From contig JBEBGL010000001.1 in the NCBI GenBank assembly GCA_040081465.1, positions 359,956 to 423,955 on the forward strand: a DNA stretch of 64,000 nucleotides. The letters run 5' to 3'. The stretch is from UBA668 sp040081465. Its GTDB lineage: Bacteria > Actinomycetota > Acidimicrobiia > Acidimicrobiales > Ilumatobacteraceae. Below, piece by piece: positions 59,411 to 64,000 of this stretch. The notes below the pieces were generated by a model that saw only the letters and a list, made by a program, of their open reading frames with translations, was not told where the DNA came from and did no database searches. The translations under genes and the position numbers were made by a program. Every line of letters begins with the position of its first letter. Position 1 is the stretch's first letter.

Positions 59411-60667
59411 CTCCGTTACGAAGCGGATTTCGCGCGGGCGCTTGTGCACTGACAACGAGTCGGCGACGTATGCGATGAGTGTCTGCTCGTCGACCGCACC
59501 CTCAGCTACGACGTACGCAACTATTCGCTGACCCAAGTCGTCGTCGCTCACTCCTACTACTGCTACTTCGATCACCGCTTCGTGACTTAGGAGCACCGAC
59601 TCGACTTCGCCGGCGCCGACTTTGTAGCCGCCGGTCTTGATGATGTCGATCGAGCTGCGGCCGATGATTCGGTGGAAGCCTCCTTCGTCGATCACCGCGG
59701 TGTCGCCGGTCCGGAACCACTCGCCGTCGAACGCGTTCGCCGTCGCTTCGGGTTGGTTGAGGTAGCCGTCGAACATCGTGTTGCCTGCGATGCACAGCTC
59801 GCCCATCGATTCGCCGTCGTGCGGCACTTCTGCGCCGCCTTCGTCGACAATTCGGCTGCGTACGCCGGCGATGGGTGTGCCGACCCAGCCCGGTCGCCGT
59901 TCGCCATCAGCACGAGTACTGATGGTGATCAACGTCTCGGTCATCCCGTAACGCTCGACCGGTGCGTGGCCGGTGAGCGCGCGCAGCGATTCGAAGACGG
60001 GCACTGGCAGCGGCGCACTCCCCGACACCAGCAGGCGTGCGTCCGCCAACTCTCGTGCCGCGGCAGGCTCGGCCGCTATCCGCGACCACACGGTTGGCAC
60101 GCCGAAATACAACGAGCCGCGCGCCGCTGCGTATGCCTCGGGTGTCGGCCGACCGGTGTGCACAAGGTCGCAGCCGACGCGCAACGCTCCGAGCACACCC
60201 AGCACTAGGCCGTGCACGTGAAACAACGGCAGCCCGTGAACCAGCACGTCGGCGGGTGTCCACTCCCACGCATCGGCCAGTCCGTCGATGCCCGCGTTGA
60301 TAGCGCCGTGCGACAACACGACACCCTTTGGCGGGCCAGTAGTTCCTGATGTGTAGATGATGAGCGCCGGTGCGGATTCGTCGACTTCCGGCAGCGAGCT
60401 CGCCGCGTCCCCATTCGATGCGGAGTAAGGCGCCGCTCCGGAGTCACGCAGAATGTGGCCCCGCTCGATCGGTCCCGCGTCGGGTGGAATGGGGACGACG
60501 GGCACACCTGCAGCCATTCCAGCCCACACCGCGACCACGGTGTCGAGCGTCGGCGTCGCGTCGACCGCCACTGCACCACCGCCGACTAGTCGTCTCGCAA
60601 TCTCGTTCGCACGCTCGTCGAATTCGTCCCGCGAGATCGACTCACCTGCAACGGAGATGCGCGTCAC
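59366..60667 (-). CDS. Acyl-CoA synthetase, possibly malonyl-CoA synthetase-like (ANL family)
   Basis: A 433-residue enzyme, short for the family. The AMP-binding motif is LIIYTSGTTGPPKGVVLSHG, then VLVHGLPLFHVHGLVLGVLG, VERYGMTETLITISTRADGE, WFRTGDTAVIDEGGFHRIIG and SIDIIKTGGYKVGAGEVESV; the terminal lysine is in LPRNAMGKVQKSLL. The HVHGL and GYKVGAGEVE parts resemble MatB-type synthetases; the acid is unknown. The N-terminus lacks about 60-80 residues usual in larger members. GTG 60667 overlaps the TetR stop (GTGA), which supports this start and suggests control by that repressor. Confidence 0.87.
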   Translation of the reverse strand: MTRISVAGESISRDEFDERANEIARRLVGGGAVAVDATPTLDTVVAVWAGMAAGVPVVPIPPDAGPIERGHILRDSGAAPYSASNGDAASSLPEVDESAPALIIYTSGTTGPPKGVVLSHGAINAGIDGLADAWEWTPADVLVHGLPLFHVHGLVLGVLGALRVGCDLVHTGRPTPEAYAAARGSLYFGVPTVWSRIAAEPAAARELADARLLVSGSAPLPVPVFESLRALTGHAPVERYGMTETLITISTRADGERRPGWVGTPIAGVRSRIVDEGGAEVPHDGESMGELCIAGNTMFDGYLNQPEATANAFDGEWFRTGDTAVIDEGGFHRIIGRSSIDIIKTGGYKVGAGEVESVLLSHEAVIEVAVVGVSDDDLGQRIVAYVVAEGAVDEQTLIAYVADSLSVHKRPREIRFVTELPRNAMGKVQKSLL

Positions 60668-61257
60668 GGCCGCGCTTCGACGATGGTTCGCTCGAGTCGC
60701 CGCAAGAAGTCGTCCATCGCCTTCGTGAGTCGTTGGCGATCGCCGGTCGCGAACAGGTCCATCACCAATCCCGTAAACGTTGCCTTTGCTAACGATGCTT
60801 CCGCCACAGCGCGGGCGCGCGGCATTCCTTCGCGTTCGAGCCGCTGCTCGACGTCGTGACGCCATACACCGATCTGATCGGCGCGCACGTCGCCGGCGAG
60901 CCCGGTCACGCTGGCGTCGAGAGTCGCGGCTTCGTAGTTCAGCCGCACGAGCGCAAGGTTCTCTGCCGACGCATTCATCCACTTCCACCACTTGCGATAT
61001 AGGGCGACCTGCGAGATGCGCGGAGTCCGCGTCAACCAGCCCTCTTGCACTGCTAGCTGCTGCTCGATGCCGCGTGCGACCGCAGCCGTCAGCAGTTCCT
61101 CCTTCGAACCGAAGTGGTGCACAAGGCGATTGATGCTGACATCGAGCGTCGCCGCCATCGGCCGCAACGTCGCCTGCGCCAACCCATAGTGGGCGAGGTA
61201 CTGCACGATGCGATCGAGCAACTCTTGACGCCGCTCGAGATCGGGTGTCCTCGCCAC
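60664..61257 (-). CDS. TetR-family transcriptional regulator
   Basis: A 197-residue regulator starting at GTG 61257. The N-terminal HTH is QATLRPMAATLDVSINRLVH followed by HFGSKEELLTAAVARGIEQQ, a typical TetR DNA-binding fold. The C-terminal ligand domain is helical (WWKWMNASAENLALVRLNYE) with no assignable ligand. It is upstream of, and overlaps by 4 bp, the acyl-CoA synthetase gene, so it probably regulates that operon in response to an acyl compound (inference). Confidence 0.9.
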   Translation of the reverse strand: MARTPDLERRQELLDRIVQYLAHYGLAQATLRPMAATLDVSINRLVHHFGSKEELLTAAVARGIEQQLAVQEGWLTRTPRISQVALYRKWWKWMNASAENLALVRLNYEAATLDASVTGLAGDVRADQIGVWRHDVEQRLEREGMPRARAVAEASLAKATFTGLVMDLFATGDRQRLTKAMDDFLRRLERTIVEARP

Positions 61258-61277
61258 GTGCGCACGCTAACTGCTGG

Positions 61278-62462
61278 CTAGTTGCTCAACCCACCGCCGG
61301 GTGAAACGACCAACTCGCCCGCCTCTATTACCTGATGAATCAGTGGGACGCCAGGTCGGTAGACGAGGTGCGTGTACGACGGTGCTGCCAGCACCACCAT
61401 GTCGGCCCGCATGCGCGGAGCGATTCGGCCGACGTCGTTGCGTCGCAGGGCCTGCGCTCCCCCGAGCGTCGCCGCCACCAAAGCTTCGTCGGCGGTCATT
61501 CGCATGTCACGCACGGCGAGCGCAATGCAGAACGACATCGACGTCGTGTAACTGCTGCCAGGGTTGCAGTTTGTTGCCAGCGCGACCTTCGCGCCAGCGT
61601 CGATGACGCGCCGCGCATTCGGATACGGCTGGCGAGTGCTGAAGTCGGTCGCGGGCAGGAACGTCGCAACCGTGTTGCTGCTCGCTAGAGCTGCGATGTC
61701 CGTGTCGTTGAGGAATGTGCAGTGATCGGCAGACGCGCAATCCATCTCGACTGCGAGCTGCACACCTGGGCCAGGGCCGAGTTGATTGGCGTGCAAGCGG
61801 CCGCCAAGTCCGGCCGCCTTACCAGCTGTTAGCACGGCGCGACATTGATCGGCATTGAACGCTCCCACCTCGCAGAACGCGTCGATCCAGCGCGAGTGCG
61901 GGGCAGCGGCCGCAAGCATGTCGGTACAGACGTGGTGTACGTAGTCGTCGGTGCGATCACCGAACTCGGGCGGTACGACATGAGCGCCGAGGAATGTGGT
62001 GTCGTTACTGAAGTGTTCGGCGACCTGCAGACAGCGGGCCTCGTTCGGCAAGTCCAAGCCATATCCGGACTTGATTTCTACAGTTGTGATGCCCGCGCGG
62101 CGCGCCTCGGCGCGGCGCCCGCCTGTCAGGCTCGCCAACTCGCTCGTCGAAGCAGCGCGCGTCGCGGCGACCGAGGTTTGGATGCCACCGGCGCTATACG
62201 GCTGGCCCGCCATGCGCGCGGCGAACTCGTCGCCGCGATCACCGGCGAACACCAGGTGCGTGTGGCTGTCGACGAAGCCGGGGATGACACACATGCCGTC
62301 GGCGTCGATGAACTCATCAGCGACCTGGCCAGCCGGGCCGACCGACACAATCACGCCCCGATCGAACACCACCGACGCGTCGCGCAGAATGCCGAGCGGC
62401 CCCTCTCCTAGCGACGGATCGTTGGTGACCAGCAGTCCGATGTGATCGACGACGACGCTCAT
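61278..62462 (-). CDS. hutI: Imidazolonepropionase
   Basis: A 394-residue amidohydrolase. The metal ligand motif is GFVDSHTHLVFAGDRGDEFA; further matches are TVEIKSGYGLDLPNEARCLQ, HVVPPEFGDRTDDYVHHVCT, GLGGRLHANQLGPGPGVQLA and SADHCTFLNDTDIAALASSN, then ALATNCNPGSSYTTSMSFCI. It opens the imidazolone ring in histidine breakdown to give N-formimino-glutamate. ATG 62462 overlaps the hutF stop (ATGA). hutH and hutU are not in the window. Confidence 0.96.
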   Translation of the reverse strand: MSVVVDHIGLLVTNDPSLGEGPLGILRDASVVFDRGVIVSVGPAGQVADEFIDADGMCVIPGFVDSHTHLVFAGDRGDEFAARMAGQPYSAGGIQTSVAATRAASTSELASLTGGRRAEARRAGITTVEIKSGYGLDLPNEARCLQVAEHFSNDTTFLGAHVVPPEFGDRTDDYVHHVCTDMLAAAAPHSRWIDAFCEVGAFNADQCRAVLTAGKAAGLGGRLHANQLGPGPGVQLAVEMDCASADHCTFLNDTDIAALASSNTVATFLPATDFSTRQPYPNARRVIDAGAKVALATNCNPGSSYTTSMSFCIALAVRDMRMTADEALVAATLGGAQALRRNDVGRIAPRMRADMVVLAAPSYTHLVYRPGVPLIHQVIEAGELVVSPGGGLSN

Positions 62463-63808
62463 GCGTCCATCAATTCCGTAATCGTCGAGTGCAACTCGCG
62501 GGCAACGTCAATCTGAGCGTGGTGACCGTCAACGACGATCACCTCTCCGCCGACGACCGAGTGATGCACGTCGGCCGCCGCACCAGCGAACACGGCCGTC
62601 TCCAAAGCAGATGACGCCGGGCTGCCGGCCGTGCGCACCGAGTCGAGCCGCAGCGTGATGAAGTCCGCAAGCCGACCGACTACCAATTCGCCGGCATCTT
62701 GCCAACCAAGCGACTCCTGCCCGTTAGCGCAAGCGGCGGTAAGCAGTGACGGCGCGTTGTGACTTCCGCGAACCTGCGTTGCCAACCGCTCGTGCAGTTC
62801 GATTCCGCGAGCCTCGACGAACAGATCAATGACGGCCTGCGAATCGCTGCCTACGGCAAGTCGCGCGCCCTCGTTGCGCAACGCCAGCGCGGAACCAATT
62901 CCATCGGCGAGGTCGCGCTCGGTCGTCGGGCACAGGCATACGGTGCACTGCGCCCGACCGAGCCAGCCAAAGTCGGCACCAGCGAGATGGGTTGCGTGCA
63001 CAGCCGTGAACGATCTTCCGATTGCACCATGCTCGCCGAGCAGTGCGGTCGGCGTCAGGCCGTAAGCCGAAATGCACTGCTCGTTCTCGGCTTGCTGCTC
63101 GGAAACATGAGCGTGCAGCGGAAGGTTGCGAGAAGTGGCCCACGCAGCGACCTGCTCGATGCTCGCCGCGTCGACGGCGCGAACCGAGTGCACGGCGGCG
63201 CCAACCCGGCATGTCGGCGACTTCAGCGCTGCGGCACCTTCGGCACGTAGTGCCCACTTGTCGACCGTGTCATCGCTGAAACGTCGCTGCGCCTCGTTCA
63301 ACTCGATGTGACCACCGGCGCGAAGACCGCCGTGCATGTAACAGCAGTCGAGCAACGTGATTCGAATCCCCGCTTCTGCCGCTGCTGCAACTAGTGCGGC
63401 GCCCATCGCGTTGGGATTGGAATACCCGACTCCCCCGACGTCGTGATGCAGATAGTGAAACTCACCGACCGTCGTGATACCCGCCAGCGCCATCTCGCCG
63501 TACACGGCGCGGGCGAGCCGAAAGTAGGTGTCGGGCTGCAGCTTGCCGGATGCGGCGTAAACGACGTCGCGCCAGGTCCAGAACGAGCCGCTGCCGACCT
63601 GCGTTCGCCCGCGCAGCGCGCGATGAAAGGCGTGGCTATGCGTGTTGGCCAAGCCCGGCAACGTCAGACCCAACAACCGAGTCGCGTCGCTCGGGCATTC
63701 CACTCGAGCTGCGACCGACGCGATTCGATCGCCGGCCACTTCGATCAGTACGCCGGGCGTCGCCTGCTCGCCACCGACCCAGGCGAGCTCGCACCAGTAC
63801 CGCGACAT
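62459..63808 (-). CDS. hutF: Formimidoylglutamate deiminase
   Basis: A 449-residue amidohydrolase. The metal site is LPGLANTHSHAFHRALRGRT, with RDVVYAASGKLQPDTYFRLA, ITTVGEFHYLHHDVGG, PLHAHVSEQQAENEQCISAY and AVHATHLAGADFGWL matching HutF. A late segment is CPTTERDLADGIGSAL. It converts N-formimino-glutamate to formylglutamate plus ammonia, the branch used when formiminoglutamase is absent. hutI follows with a 4-bp overlap; def ends one base upstream of the ATG. Some members of this family act on guanine-like rings, but the pairing with hutI settles the assignment. Confidence 0.95.
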   Translation of the reverse strand: MSRYWCELAWVGGEQATPGVLIEVAGDRIASVAARVECPSDATRLLGLTLPGLANTHSHAFHRALRGRTQVGSGSFWTWRDVVYAASGKLQPDTYFRLARAVYGEMALAGITTVGEFHYLHHDVGGVGYSNPNAMGAALVAAAAEAGIRITLLDCCYMHGGLRAGGHIELNEAQRRFSDDTVDKWALRAEGAAALKSPTCRVGAAVHSVRAVDAASIEQVAAWATSRNLPLHAHVSEQQAENEQCISAYGLTPTALLGEHGAIGRSFTAVHATHLAGADFGWLGRAQCTVCLCPTTERDLADGIGSALALRNEGARLAVGSDSQAVIDLFVEARGIELHERLATQVRGSHNAPSLLTAACANGQESLGWQDAGELVVGRLADFITLRLDSVRTAGSPASSALETAVFAGAAADVHHSVVGGEVIVVDGHHAQIDVARELHSTITELMDA

Positions 63809-64000
63809 CTACGAGCCGACTCGCTCGACGAACGCGGTGATCCGCTCGACGAACGCAGCGCGATGAAAGCGCTCGAACTGATCCCACGTAGTCAGGCTCG
63901 TGGTGTCGTGCACCTTGTCGAGAAATAGCAGACCATCGAGATGATCGCACTCGTGCTGAAATGTTCCCGACTTCAGGCCGCGCCAGATCTCGTCGTGCTC
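63809..64000 (-). CDS. def: Peptide deformylase, C-terminal end (5' part lies right of the window)
   Basis: The last 63 residues of an incomplete reading frame ending at TAG (63811-63809). It contains GLKSGTFQHECDHLDGLLFL, where HECDH is the HExxH metal site of peptide deformylase, and DKVHDTTSLTTWDQFERFHR after it. The enzyme removes the formyl group from nascent N-termini at the ribosome. A short internal duplication gives FVERITAFVERV at the end. Its stop is directly before the hutF ATG. Confidence 0.9.
   Translation of the reverse strand, partial: EHDEIWRGLKSGTFQHECDHLDGLLFLDKVHDTTSLTTWDQFERFHRAAFVERITAFVERVGS

Noticed and set aside
63820..63862. Direct repeat of CTCGACGAACGC near the def stop as a possible attachment site
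   Set aside because: It lies in the def coding sequence and reads as an internal duplication (FVER...FVER); no integrase or tRNA nearby.

Overview
The window reads as a chromosomal segment of a high-GC actinobacterium, most likely in or near the class Acidimicrobiia (inference from gene content and order; no marker tree could be run). Pointers are the actinobacterial phosphatidylinositol-mannoside genes (pgsA, patA, pimA), the neighbourhood pdxS-pdxT-yebC-ruvCAB, an F420-type LLM oxidoreductase, a PAC2 protein, a fatty acyl-AMP ligase and a MoxR/DUF58/vWA operon. Genes are densely packed with many 4-bp ATGA/GTGA overlaps. No intergenic stretch reaches 300 bases; the longest are about 145 bp (45241-45385, a palindromic repeat cluster) and 140 bp (25492-25631, nothing recognisable). 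I saw no rRNA, tRNA, CRISPR array, transposase or phage gene.

Layout. 1-1133: 5' part of hrcA with a CIRCE operator over its start, divergent from a histidine phosphatase. 1044-9839: an MFS exporter, a family A DNA polymerase, lepA, rpsT, holA, comEC, a small membrane protein and comEA. 9927-16526: a degenerate metalloprotease-like protein, patA-pgsA, a secreted protein with an ECF sigma/anti-sigma pair, and ruvCAB. 16601-25491: a secreted hydrolase lipoprotein, the operon pdxS-pdxT-yebC-peroxiredoxin, the lemA-htpX operon with two DUF3048-type lipoproteins (one a truncated copy), and pimA. 25632-37640: a seven-gene, fully overlapping operon (membrane protein, ABC ATPase, ABC-2 permease, coiled-coil protein, MoxR ATPase, DUF58 protein, and a 1517-residue protein with three vWA-like regions). 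37573-40436: an arsenic/metal module (ArsR divergent from CadI/ArsI-type protein, ArsC and a CcmF-like protein) with two operator-like palindromes. 40473-49059: thioredoxin-TPR protein, phosphotransferase, PAC2 protein, lipoprotein, LLM oxidoreductase, UvrD-like helicase and a histone-deacetylase-fold amidohydrolase. 49170-54471: lipoprotein, fatty acyl-AMP ligase and leuS. 54564-59410: an apparently acquired conflict-type module. 59366-64000: acyl-CoA synthetase with a TetR regulator, hutF-hutI, and the 3' end of def.

The best candidate for an underexplored system is 54564-59262. A 110-residue protein resembling the trypsin-co-occurring domain 1 overlaps a 1464-residue protein that joins a trypsin-like protease with an intact His/Asp/Ser triad, a STAND-type NTPase and a very long helical region. 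Its codon use (many AGA/AGG arginines) differs from the housekeeping genes on both sides. By analogy with known protease-STAND systems it may sense invasion or stress and switch on proteolysis; that function is inference.

Start codons were moved wherever a Shine-Dalgarno-like sequence or a family N-terminus argued for it; each such choice is stated in the entry.
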